Positions 25,026 through 34,226 of a stretch of 64,000 nt of DNA are shown here, one piece after another (within the stretch, counting starts at the first letter, position 1; each line of letters starts with the position of its first letter). The translations under genes were made by a program, and so were the position numbers. This DNA comes from Flavobacterium aeripolare (GTDB lineage: Bacteria > Bacteroidota > Bacteroidia > Flavobacteriales > Flavobacteriaceae), in contig NZ_JABSNL010000010.1 in the NCBI RefSeq assembly GCF_013294025.1, positions 124,001 to 188,000 on the forward strand. Reading direction: 5' to 3'. The notes under the pieces are model-generated. The model did no database searches. It was not told the DNA's origin and saw only the letters and a list, made by a program, of their open reading frames with translations.

Positions 25026-27809
25026 TTACAATTTGTCAATTAAATAATGACCGGTAATAGATTTTTTGTTCTTTGCTACTTGCTCTGGCGTACCCGTTGC
25101 TAAAAGCTGTCCTCCATTTTCCCCACCTTCTGGGCCCAAGTCGATCACCCAGTCAGCACATTTTATTAGGTCTAAATTGTGCTCAATTACTAGAATAGAG
25201 TGTCCTTTTTCTATCAAGGCATCAAAGGACGCTAGCAATTTTTTTATATCGTGAAAGTGCAAACCAGTTGTGGGTTCGTCAAATACAAACAAAGCTTTGT
25301 CTTTTGTGGCACCTTTAACTAAGAACGAGGCTAGTTTAATTCGCTGTGCCTCACCTCCTGATAATGTTGAAGAGGACTGTCCTAACTGTACATAGCCTAA
25401 ACCAACGTCGTGTAATGGTTGTAGTTTTTGAGTGATTTTAGTCTGCTTGTTTTTTTCAAAAAAGGCTAAAGCATCATCTATGGTTAATGTTAGAATATCA
25501 TGAATGTTTTTCCCTTCAAAATCGACCTCAAGAATTTCCTTCTTGAAACGTTTGCCGTGACAGGTTTCACAAGGTAATTGCACATCGGCCATGAAAACCA
25601 TTTCTACATTTATAGTTCCTTCTCCTTTACAGGTTTCGCAGCGACCGCCATCAACATTAAATGAAAAATGTTTAGGTAGATAACCTCTTACTTTTGATAG
25701 CTTTTCTTTAGCAAATAAGTCTCTTATGTCATCATAAGCTTTGATGTATGTTACAGGATTAGATCGCGAACTTCTACCTATCGGATTTTGATCTACGTAT
25801 TCAATGTGTTTAATTTGAGAGAACGAACCACTCATTTCAGTGAATTGTCCTGCTTTTTCTCCTGCGTTTTCCAACTTCTTTTGCATCGCTGGAAACAATA
25901 TTTTCTTGATCAATGTACTTTTTCCGCTACCTGAAACTCCGGTAATTACTGTAAGCACATCTAATGGAAATATTACATCAATATTTTGTAAATTGTTTTC
26001 ACGAGCTCCTTTTATTTCGATAAAATTTTTATAAGGACGGCGTTTTTTAGGGACACTAATTTCTAGGTCACCATTTAAATATTGGGCGGTAAGTGAACTG
26101 GATTTTAGTATTTCATCATAAGTTCCTTGTGCTACTAGTTCTCCTCCATGCGTACCTGCTTCGGGCCCTATATCGATAATCATATCTGAAGCCTTCATGA
26201 TATCCTCATCGTGCTCCACTACAATTACGGTGTTACCTAAATCTCTTAGCGACAGCAATACTTTGATTAACCTCTCAGTGTCTTTTGGGTGTAAACCTAT
26301 ACTTGGTTCATCTAAGATATACATCGATCCTACTAGGCTGCTTCCTAGTGAAGTGGCTAAGTTGATACGCTGTGATTCTCCTCCTGATAAGGTGGCTGAA
26401 TTTCGGTTTAATGTAAGGTAGTCAAGTCCTACTTCTGTTAAAAATGACAATCTGTTATTGATTTCGATCAATAATCTTTTGGCAATTTGCTGTTCATAAA
26501 CATCAAGATCGATATTTTTAAAAAAATCAACCAAATGTCTAATTGGTAAATCAACTAATTCAGATACTGTTTTAGAATTGATTTTTACATAAGAAGCTTC
26601 GACTCTTAATCTTTTACCTTTACAAGCATGGCACTTAGTCTTACCGCGGTATCGCGACAACATTACCCTGTTTTGTATTTTATAATTTTTTTCTTCAAGC
26701 TCTTTAAAGAAATCATTTAGACCTTGAAAATAGCTGTTTCCAGTCCAAATTAACTCTTTCTGCTCCTCTGATAATTCAAAATACGGTTTGTGAATAGGGA
26801 AATCAAATTGATATGCCTTTTTTATTAACTCGTCCTTATACCAGCTCATGCTTTCACCACGCCACGGGTAAATTGCATTTTCATAAACGGATAAAGTAGT
26901 ATTAGGAACAACCAGCTCTGCATCAATACCTATTATGTTTCCGTAGCCTTCGCATACTGGGCAGGCTCCGTAGGGATTGTTAAAACTAAATAAATGTACG
27001 TTTGGTTCAAGAAAGGTAATTCCGTCAAGCTCAAAGTTATTTGAATAACTCATTCTCTTGTGTGTTTTTACCTCTTGCAAATAACAAATTCCTTTACCTT
27101 CAAAGAAAGCAGTTTGCACAGCATCAGCTAATCTATTGTAGAATTCTTCTTCGTCTTTAACAACAATTCTATCTACTATTAAATACAATTCTTTTTTAGT
27201 AAGTCCTTTAGGTAAATCGTCTAGACGTACCATTTCGTTATCAACTAATATTCTGGCAAAACCTTGCTGCAATAAGACATTTAGTTTATCCTCTAATTTT
27301 CTCCCTTTCTCTAGATGAATAGGAGCTAGTAGTAACCACTTGCTATCTATAGGTAATTCTTTTACATCCTTCACAACATCTGTAACGGTATTTTTCTTTA
27401 CCTCTTGACCAGAAATAGGAGAGAAGGTGCGTCCTATTCTTGCATACAGTAATTTTATATAGTCGTAAATTTCGGTACTTGTCCCTACAGTCGATCGCGC
27501 ATTTGTAGTATTTACTTTTTGCTCGATTGCGATAGCAGGTGCAATCCCTTTAATGTATTCAACTTTTGGTTTATCTAATCGCCCCAAGAATTGCCTCGCA
27601 TACGACGACAAACTCTCTACATAGCGACGTTGTCCTTCTGCATAAAGTGTATCGAATGCCAAGCTTGATTTTCCAGAACCCGAAAGTCCTGTGATAACCA
27701 CTAATTTATTTCTTGGGATGGCGACATCTACACTTTTTAAATTGTGTACCTGCGCACCCTTTATGATGATATTTTTCTTTGGATCTAATTTGGAAAAGGC
27801 AACTTGCAT
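25026..27809 (-). CDS. uvrA: Excinuclease ABC subunit A
   Basis: The damage-recognition ATPase of nucleotide excision repair, 927 residues, normal length. Two ABC ATPase halves are visible: Walker A GLSGSGKSS (about 43-51) and GVSGSGKST in the second half, signatures LSGGESQRINLA and LSGGEAQRIKLA, and Walker B regions MYILDEPSIGLH and LFVFDEPTTGLH. Zinc-binding CxxC pairs are present (CPVCEGYG, CHACKGKR, CETCKGEG with CETCHGKR). The gene is single and followed by a strong terminator. A -7 element lies at 27828-27835. Confidence 0.97.
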   Translation of the reverse strand: MQVAFSKLDPKKNIIIKGAQVHNLKSVDVAIPRNKLVVITGLSGSGKSSLAFDTLYAEGQRRYVESLSSYARQFLGRLDKPKVEYIKGIAPAIAIEQKVNTTNARSTVGTSTEIYDYIKLLYARIGRTFSPISGQEVKKNTVTDVVKDVKELPIDSKWLLLAPIHLEKGRKLEDKLNVLLQQGFARILVDNEMVRLDDLPKGLTKKELYLIVDRIVVKDEEEFYNRLADAVQTAFFEGKGICYLQEVKTHKRMSYSNNFELDGITFLEPNVHLFSFNNPYGACPVCEGYGNIIGIDAELVVPNTTLSVYENAIYPWRGESMSWYKDELIKKAYQFDFPIHKPYFELSEEQKELIWTGNSYFQGLNDFFKELEEKNYKIQNRVMLSRYRGKTKCHACKGKRLRVEASYVKINSKTVSELVDLPIRHLVDFFKNIDLDVYEQQIAKRLLIEINNRLSFLTEVGLDYLTLNRNSATLSGGESQRINLATSLGSSLVGSMYILDEPSIGLHPKDTERLIKVLLSLRDLGNTVIVVEHDEDIMKASDMIIDIGPEAGTHGGELVAQGTYDEILKSSSLTAQYLNGDLEISVPKKRRPYKNFIEIKGARENNLQNIDVIFPLDVLTVITGVSGSGKSTLIKKILFPAMQKKLENAGEKAGQFTEMSGSFSQIKHIEYVDQNPIGRSSRSNPVTYIKAYDDIRDLFAKEKLSKVRGYLPKHFSFNVDGGRCETCKGEGTINVEMVFMADVQLPCETCHGKRFKKEILEVDFEGKNIHDILTLTIDDALAFFEKNKQTKITQKLQPLHDVGLGYVQLGQSSSTLSGGEAQRIKLASFLVKGATKDKALFVFDEPTTGLHFHDIKKLLASFDALIEKGHSILVIEHNLDLIKCADWVIDLGPEGGENGGQLLATGTPEQVAKNKKSITGHYLIDKL

Positions 27810-27827
27810 AAAAAAATATTGTTTCTA

Positions 27828-27835
27828 CAAAAGTA
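27828..27835 (-). promoter_or_regulatory. Candidate -7 element for uvrA
   Basis: The minus strand reads TACTTTTG, matching TAnnTTTG, 19 bp before the start codon; the predicted leader is about 12 nt. Confidence 0.45.
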
Positions 27836-27875
27836 ATGAATTTTGAACAGAAGATTGGCTATCAACAAATCACAA

Positions 27876-27924
27876 TTTTAAGTTATAAACGACTTAAAAA
27901 TAGCCAAAAATACTTTCGCGAAAG
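27876..27924. other. Intergenic repeats between uvrA and the PUL regulator
   Basis: An 8-bp inverted repeat (TTTTAAGT 27876-27883, ACTTAAAA 27892-27899) is followed by a perfect 12-bp palindrome CTTTCGCGAAAG at 27913-27924, G+C-rich for this AT-rich region. Nothing else is recognisable in 27836-28088. Confidence 0.45.
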
Positions 27925-28088
27925 CGGATATAAATCAAGATATTAGCTTTTGTTTTCGAAATAAATCTGTTGAGCATTGGCTTGCTAGCGAACTTTAAAA
28001 TGTACCGCTCACGTTGAATATTTGTGTTTAGAAAAGTTGGGTATGAAGTACATTTTAGCTGCCAAATCCAATACTCATAAAAATTAAA

Positions 28089-30929
28089 ATGTACATTTAC
28101 ACACTCACTAAATCAACCTACTACAATTTGAAAACAGTAATAACCTTTGTCTTCACGTTGCTTTGCGCTTTCTTATCTGCGCAGGAACTGCCACCCATTG
28201 TTAAATATGGTACCGCAACTTACAATGCCGGTAACCAGAACTGGATGATTTCTCAAGGTCAAAACAAGTTTGTCTACTTTGCAAATAACGAAGGCCTCTT
28301 AGAATTTAACGGTGCTAGTTGGCAACTGTATCCATCTGTAAATGAAACGATCATTAGGTCAGTCAAAGTCATTGATGAAAGTATTTATACGGGATGCTAT
28401 ATGGAGTTTGGTTTTTGGAAACGAAAAACAGATGGTAAACTTGCTTATCACTCACTTAGCAAAACAATCAAAGGGAAGATCTTAGATGATGAACAATTTT
28501 GGAACATCTTGAATTACGAACATTGGGTAGTTTTTCAATCATTGAATCGAATATATATCTATGATTTAGAGAAAAAAAATATAAAAATTATCAGTCCTCC
28601 AACAGGAATTTTCAGATCGTATCAAACAAAAAATGCTATTTATTATCAATCAGGTAGTGGTGAGCTATTTGAAATAGAAGGGGGCAAAAGTAAATTAGTA
28701 AGCAATGCTACGGAGTTTAAAAATAATAGAATTATAAATATTTTCGGCACGCTACAGGGGTTATTGATTCAAACCCAAAAACAAGGATTTTACAAGCTCA
28801 CAGCAGGTAAAATTGAAAAATTCATTACCCAAGTCGATAGTCAACTCGCAAGTAGTAGTGTTTATAGCAGCCAATTATTAAAAGATGGCACTTATGCTAT
28901 AGGTACCGTGTCTAATGGGATTTTTATACTTACAAATACGGGCAAGCTAAAATACCATATTTCGCAAAATCAAGGTTTGAGTAACAATACCGCGCTATCA
29001 CTATTTGAAGATAAAGAACGAAATTTATGGGTTGGTCTTGATAATGGTATTAATTGCATCAACATGCAATCACCCATACAAAGTTATGTCGATGATACTG
29101 GAGTTCTAGGAACGGTTTATTGTGCCAAGTTATATGAGGGTAAATTATACATAGGAACAAATCAAGGATTATTTTACAAAACCATTAATTCTAACGAGAA
29201 TTTCACACCTTTAAAAGGGACTAAAGGACAAGTGTGGTCGCTTTATGAGCATGATGGTACATTGTTTTGTGGTCATGATCTAGGAACATTTATTATCAAT
29301 GGTGCTACTGCAAGCAGTATTTTTTCACAGTCTGGTACTTGGAAATTTGAGAAGTTGCCTGGTAACAATGCTATACTGGTCCAAGGGAATTACTACGGAC
29401 TCTCTATTTTAAAGAAAGAAAACGGTCAATGGGTTTTTAAAAATAAAATTGCGGGTTTTGATTATTCTTCTAAGTATTTTGAGTTAGCAACAAACAATGA
29501 GATTTTTGTTAGTCATGAGTATAAAGGCATATATGGACTCAGCTGTGATTCGGGATTGACTAATGTGCTTAAGGTAAAAAGTTATGCCGCTCCCACTAAA
29601 GGTAAAAATGCGTCCTTAGCAAAGTATAATGGACAAATTTATTATGCCTATAAAGAAGGTGTGTATCAATTAAATAGCAAATTAAGAACATTTGTAAAAG
29701 ATACCTTATTGAGTTCAGTATTTGAAAATGATGAATACACATCAGGAAAGATAATTGTCGATAATTCTAACAAAATATGGCTGTTTTCAAAAAATTATAT
29801 CAGCTATTTTTCATCGAGTAAGCTAAGCACTCAGTTAAAGAAAAATAGTATTCCTATTCCGGTGTCACTTACTAACTCTATGCTAGGGTACGAGAATATA
29901 GCACAACTATCACCATACGAATATTTATTTGGCACAACAGATGGTTATTATATCATGAATATAAATGATTTAAGTTTTATAGACTATGCGGTATCATTAA
30001 CAACTGTAGTAACAAATACTTTAAATGGTACCCCAGAATTTGCTAGTTTAAATACAGAAGCTTCGTTTAAAGCTACTGATAATAACATCACATTTAATTA
30101 TACGGTCCCTGAATACAATAAATACATTAGCGCCGAATTTCAGTATTTATTAGACGGTTTTCAGGAAGAGTGGAGCGATTGGAATGCAAAATCTACTGTT
30201 AGTTTCAAGAATTTGCCTCCAGGGGATTATGTTTTTAAAGTAAAAGCTCGTTTTGCTAATGCAACATTAGAAAATACAATTGCCTATACTTTTACCATTT
30301 TAAAGCCATGGTACTATACAAACCTAGCTGTTTTTTTATATTTTGTAATAGCGTTAATAGTGGCGCGACTAGTGCATAAAAAGTATAAAAGTTATTACAA
30401 GGAGCAAGAAGAGAAACTAATTGATGAGAATAACCTTTTACTCGAAATCAAAGAATTAGAAAATCAACAACAGTTGATGCATTTGCGCAATGAGCAATTG
30501 TCTCAAGATGTAGACATTAAGAGCAAGGAACTTGCAGCATCTACTATGGATTTAAATAGTAAAAACGAATTGCTTGAAATCATTAAAGAAGATTTGAAGA
30601 AGACAAATATAGATGAGAATAGAAGCATAAAATCGGTGATTACTACTATTAATAAAAACATTACCGGTACTGATTCTTGGAGTGTTTTTAAGGATGCATT
30701 TGAAAGCAAAGATAAAGATTTCTTCAAAAAGATTAAGGAATTACATCCCTCTTTGACTTCAAATGATTTGCGATTGTGTGCTTACTTGAGGTTGAATTTA
30801 ACTTCTAAAGAGATTGCACCTATGTTAAATATTTCAGTACGTAGTGTCGAAATAAAAAGGTATCGTTTGCGTAAAAAACTCGAATTAGCGCACGAACAAG
30901 GATTAACCGAGTACATTTTAACTGTATAG
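28089..30929 (+). CDS. Membrane-tethered PUL regulator: propeller, Y_Y_Y domain, LuxR-type HTH
   Basis: 946 residues. A signal peptide ends near A-F-L-S-A-Q, followed by two-component-regulator-propeller repeats (about 35-640; typical are N-L-W-V-G-L-D-N-G-I and L-Y-I-G-T-N-Q-G-L-F), a Y_Y_Y domain (about 675-740, LDGFQEEWSDW ... LPPGDYVFKVKA), one transmembrane helix (about 752-775), a coiled coil (about 780-850) and a C-terminal GerE/LuxR-like helix-turn-helix (L-T-S-K-E-I-A-P-M-L-N-I-S-V-R-S-V-E-I). No kinase or receiver is present, so a periplasmic sugar signal would act directly on a DNA-binding domain held at the membrane. It lies just upstream of and in line with susC, and is the presumed activator of this beta-glucan locus. 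Confidence 0.9.
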   Translation: MYIYTLTKSTYYNLKTVITFVFTLLCAFLSAQELPPIVKYGTATYNAGNQNWMISQGQNKFVYFANNEGLLEFNGASWQLYPSVNETIIRSVKVIDESIYTGCYMEFGFWKRKTDGKLAYHSLSKTIKGKILDDEQFWNILNYEHWVVFQSLNRIYIYDLEKKNIKIISPPTGIFRSYQTKNAIYYQSGSGELFEIEGGKSKLVSNATEFKNNRIINIFGTLQGLLIQTQKQGFYKLTAGKIEKFITQVDSQLASSSVYSSQLLKDGTYAIGTVSNGIFILTNTGKLKYHISQNQGLSNNTALSLFEDKERNLWVGLDNGINCINMQSPIQSYVDDTGVLGTVYCAKLYEGKLYIGTNQGLFYKTINSNENFTPLKGTKGQVWSLYEHDGTLFCGHDLGTFIINGATASSIFSQSGTWKFEKLPGNNAILVQGNYYGLSILKKENGQWVFKNKIAGFDYSSKYFELATNNEIFVSHEYKGIYGLSCDSGLTNVLKVKSYAAPTKGKNASLAKYNGQIYYAYKEGVYQLNSKLRTFVKDTLLSSVFENDEYTSGKIIVDNSNKIWLFSKNYISYFSSSKLSTQLKKNSIPIPVSLTNSMLGYENIAQLSPYEYLFGTTDGYYIMNINDLSFIDYAVSLTTVVTNTLNGTPEFASLNTEASFKATDNNITFNYTVPEYNKYISAEFQYLLDGFQEEWSDWNAKSTVSFKNLPPGDYVFKVKARFANATLENTIAYTFTILKPWYYTNLAVFLYFVIALIVARLVHKKYKSYYKEQEEKLIDENNLLLEIKELENQQQLMHLRNEQLSQDVDIKSKELAASTMDLNSKNELLEIIKEDLKKTNIDENRSIKSVITTINKNITGTDSWSVFKDAFESKDKDFFKKIKELHPSLTSNDLRLCAYLRLNLTSKEIAPMLNISVRSVEIKRYRLRKKLELAHEQGLTEYILTV

Positions 30930-30963
30930 TTTTTTACTTCTACGCTCGTTTTACCTATACATT

Positions 30964-30991
30964 ACCACAACATTAACGTTATCGCTGTGGT
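30964..30991. promoter_or_regulatory. 28-bp near-palindrome, possible operator for the PUL
   Basis: ACCACA at 30964-30969 pairs with TGTGGT at 30986-30991 around a TAACGTTA centre (30974-30981); 11 of 14 symmetric positions match. No T-run follows, so it is not a terminator. It lies between the regulator gene and susC, where an operator is expected. Confidence 0.5.
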
Positions 30992-31127
30992 TCCATGTTA
31001 CTTAGGGATACTCTTAATTTATATTTAACAGGCCGTTTTTAGCGTTTTATTATAAGATTAAGAATTAATTGTGCTTTTTTTTGTATTGTATGTTTTTTGT
31101 AGAGGTTGATTTTAGTAATAGTTTATT

Positions 31128-31137
31128 ATACTAGTAT
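31128..31137. promoter_or_regulatory. 10-bp palindrome upstream of susC
   Basis: ATACTAGTAT is a perfect palindrome 30 bp before the susC ATG. No TAnnTTTG element is visible in 30930-31167, so the promoter of the locus is either weak and activator-dependent or not of the standard type. Confidence 0.3.
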
Positions 31138-31167
31138 TAATTTTATAATTCACAAAAAACATAAATT

Positions 31168-34100
31168 ATGAAATCAAATTATCTATTAATCATTTTCCTT
31201 TTGTTCTCTACTTTTGGTTTTTCTCAAAGTATTACAGTAGGAGGAGTAGTAAAGGAGAAAGCTACCGGCTTACCTATTCCGGGAGCAAATGTTCAAGTAA
31301 AAAATTCAAATACTGGAACTGTAACTGACTTTGACGGACTGTTTACTTTAAAAGCTGTCTCTCCAGGAGCAACTGTAGTAGTCTCTTATATTGGTTATAG
31401 AAATTTTGAATTCAAGGCCAGTGCTGCAACTACTACTTTCACAATTACTTTAGAAGAAGATGCTAAAACATTGGATGAAGTTGTAGTGATAGGGTACGGA
31501 TCTCAAAAACGTAGAGAGGTAACTGGAGCTGTTTCAGTAGTAGATAATAAAACACTTGAAATATTAAAGCCTGTTAAAATTGAGCAGGCATTACAAGGAA
31601 CTGTTTCTGGTGTAAATGTGACTACACAATCAGGTTCGCCTGGTGCGGCTCTAGATATTCGTATTAGAGGTATTGCAACTAATGGGGAAAACAGGCCAAC
31701 AACAATTATTGATGGTTATGTAGGAGAACTAGGTTTGCTTAACCCTAATGATATCGAGTCTATAACAGTATTAAAAGATGCACAAGCAGCTATATACGGA
31801 ACAATTGGTGCCAATGGAGTAATTTTGGTGACAACCAAATCAGGGAAGAAAAATGCTAAAGCAAGAATCTCTTACAATACTTATGTAGGGTTTCAAGAAG
31901 CATCAAAAAAATTGAACCTATTAAATGCTACTGAGTACGCTCTTTTATTAAATGAAAGTTATGCAAACGGTGGTAATGCCTTGCCTTATACAAACGTCAC
32001 AGGTTTAGGAAAAGGAACTAACTGGCAAGACGAAGTAATTAGTAATAGTGTGCCTATCATTAACCATGATATATCCATTTCTGGAGGATCAGATAAGGTG
32101 ACTTATGCAGTTAGTGGATCACACTTAGATCAAGAAGGTATCGTAGGGGAACAAAAATCAGGTTTTTTAAGAAATACAGCTAGAGTCTCTTTAACAGCAG
32201 ATGTAAGTGAAAAGTTAAAATTAAAAACAAACGTAATCTATACTTATTTTAATCGAAAAACATTAAGTGAAAATGGTTTAGGATCTGTATTGTTTAATGC
32301 ATTAAATATTCCTTCTGTCCTTTCTCCACGTAACGATTCTGGAGCATACACAGTTGTTCCCAACACAACAGGATTAGGTAACGAAATCATTAATCCACTG
32401 GCTCAAATTGAAAATACTAATAACGATTACAACTTCAAGAAGCTAAATGGAAACTTTGGTCTAGAATACAAATTCATCGATGGTTTAACTTTATCAAGTT
32501 CGATGGGATTCAATACCTCAAATTCAAAGTCTAGAGATTTCGCAAAAGCGGTAAGTTATGGAGGTAAAGTATTTGATGTGGTAAGGAGTTCTGTTACACA
32601 AAATGCTATCAATGATAATGATTATTCCTTTGATGCTTTTGCTACTTATAAAAAGTCCATTGCTGACGATCACAATTTTGAAGTTACTCTAGGAAACACC
32701 ATTTACAAGCAATGGGGAAATGGTTTGTATGCCACTGGATACGACGTACCTAATAATTCTTGGGATTTTGCAGACATTGGTTTGACGACAGGGGTTTTAG
32801 AAGCAAAAACAAATAGCTCTTATTCTTATGACGAAAGACGTCTTTCTTATTTTGGAAGAATGCAATACGATTACAAAGGGAAATATTTGTTATCTGCTAT
32901 GATAAGACGTGATGCTTCAACAAAATTTGGACCTGGAAACAAAGTAGGATACTTTCCTTCATTTACTGCAGGGTGGGTAGTTTCTGACGAAGGCTTCTTT
33001 GGCGAAGACAAAAAAGTAAACTTCATGAAATTGAGAGCAAGTTACGGAACGCTAGGAAACGATCAAATCCCGAATAACGGTTATGTAGGTTTACTATCTG
33101 GAGAAGGAACTTATGTTTTAGATGGCTCGCTAGTAAATGGTACGGCAACAGGACAACTTGCAAATCCTGATTTAAAATGGGAGGAAGCTAAGAAATTTGA
33201 TGTTGGTATGGATGTGAATTTATTTAATAATAAACTTTCTCTTGTTGCAGATTATTTCATTGATACGCGTTCTGATTTATTAATTCCAAATATTCCAGTA
33301 TCTGGAATTACAGGGGTTTATGCGCCTGGAGCTTCTGCACCAACAGTGAATGCAGGGACAGTGCGTAATTCAGGTTTGGAATTTTCTGCAAATTATAAAC
33401 ATGATTTTTCTGAAAATTTCAATATGACTGTAGGCTACAATGTAACCTTCCTTAAAAATGAAGTTTTAGAAGTAAATAATGGAACTGGGTTTATCCCAAA
33501 TGGTTCTTTTGGTGTTGGGCAACCGGCGCCTTCGAGAATGGAAGAAGGTTTACCAATAGGATATTTTTATGGATACAAAACAGACGGAGTTTTTCAAAAC
33601 CAAGCAGAAGTTGATGCACATCCTTCTCAATTAGCGTTAGGTGCAAATGCTGCTCCTGGTGATATAAAATTTGTTGATACTAATACAGATGGTAAAATAG
33701 ATGCAGATGATCGTACTAATATTGGAGACCCAATTCCTCAAGCGACAATGGGGTTCAACTTACAGATGAATTATAAAAATTTAGATTTTGCTGTTTACAC
33801 TTTTGCTTCTGTAGGAAATGATATGGTACGTAATTATGAAAGAACACTATCTGATGCTAATCGTCTCAACTATGTATTAGATCGCTGGACTGGTGAAGGA
33901 ACAAGTAATTATGTGCCGCGTGTAACTACTGGAGCTACTGCAAATAACGTTTTCTCTGATTATTTTGTTGAAGACGCTTCTTACCTAAGAATTCAAAATA
34001 TTCAATTGGGGTATACTTTAAACCCTAAAGTTTCTGAATTAGCTAAAATAACAAAATTGCGTTTTTATGCAGGAGTGAATAATTTGTACACGTTTACAAA

Positions 34101-34215
34101 ATACAAAGGATTTGATCCAGGTGCTTCAAATGGAAACCCTATAGGTGGTGGAATTGACTACGGTTTCTATCCTATTCCTAGAACATACTTGTTAGGTTTA
34201 AACATTAATTTTTAA
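31168..34215 (+). CDS. susC: SusC-like TonB-dependent outer-membrane glycan importer
   Basis: 1015 residues. Signal peptide ending F-G-F-S-Q-S, CarboxypepD_reg-like domain (about 24-105), a plug domain beginning V-V-V-I-G-Y-G-S-Q-K-R-R-E-V-T-G-A-V (a canonical SusC start), then the beta-barrel, ending in a strand rich in aromatics and closing L-L-G-L-N-I-N-F. It imports oligosaccharides across the outer membrane with energy from TonB, together with the SusD lid. It is the first structural gene of the locus, 11 bp before susD. The enzymes in the operon point to beta-1,3-glucan (laminarin) oligosaccharides. Confidence 0.95.
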   Translation: MKSNYLLIIFLLFSTFGFSQSITVGGVVKEKATGLPIPGANVQVKNSNTGTVTDFDGLFTLKAVSPGATVVVSYIGYRNFEFKASAATTTFTITLEEDAKTLDEVVVIGYGSQKRREVTGAVSVVDNKTLEILKPVKIEQALQGTVSGVNVTTQSGSPGAALDIRIRGIATNGENRPTTIIDGYVGELGLLNPNDIESITVLKDAQAAIYGTIGANGVILVTTKSGKKNAKARISYNTYVGFQEASKKLNLLNATEYALLLNESYANGGNALPYTNVTGLGKGTNWQDEVISNSVPIINHDISISGGSDKVTYAVSGSHLDQEGIVGEQKSGFLRNTARVSLTADVSEKLKLKTNVIYTYFNRKTLSENGLGSVLFNALNIPSVLSPRNDSGAYTVVPNTTGLGNEIINPLAQIENTNNDYNFKKLNGNFGLEYKFIDGLTLSSSMGFNTSNSKSRDFAKAVSYGGKVFDVVRSSVTQNAINDNDYSFDAFATYKKSIADDHNFEVTLGNTIYKQWGNGLYATGYDVPNNSWDFADIGLTTGVLEAKTNSSYSYDERRLSYFGRMQYDYKGKYLLSAMIRRDASTKFGPGNKVGYFPSFTAGWVVSDEGFFGEDKKVNFMKLRASYGTLGNDQIPNNGYVGLLSGEGTYVLDGSLVNGTATGQLANPDLKWEEAKKFDVGMDVNLFNNKLSLVADYFIDTRSDLLIPNIPVSGITGVYAPGASAPTVNAGTVRNSGLEFSANYKHDFSENFNMTVGYNVTFLKNEVLEVNNGTGFIPNGSFGVGQPAPSRMEEGLPIGYFYGYKTDGVFQNQAEVDAHPSQLALGANAAPGDIKFVDTNTDGKIDADDRTNIGDPIPQATMGFNLQMNYKNLDFAVYTFASVGNDMVRNYERTLSDANRLNYVLDRWTGEGTSNYVPRVTTGATANNVFSDYFVEDASYLRIQNIQLGYTLNPKVSELAKITKLRFYAGVNNLYTFTKYKGFDPGASNGNPIGGGIDYGFYPIPRTYLLGLNINF

Positions 34216-34226
34216 TTTAAATTAAG

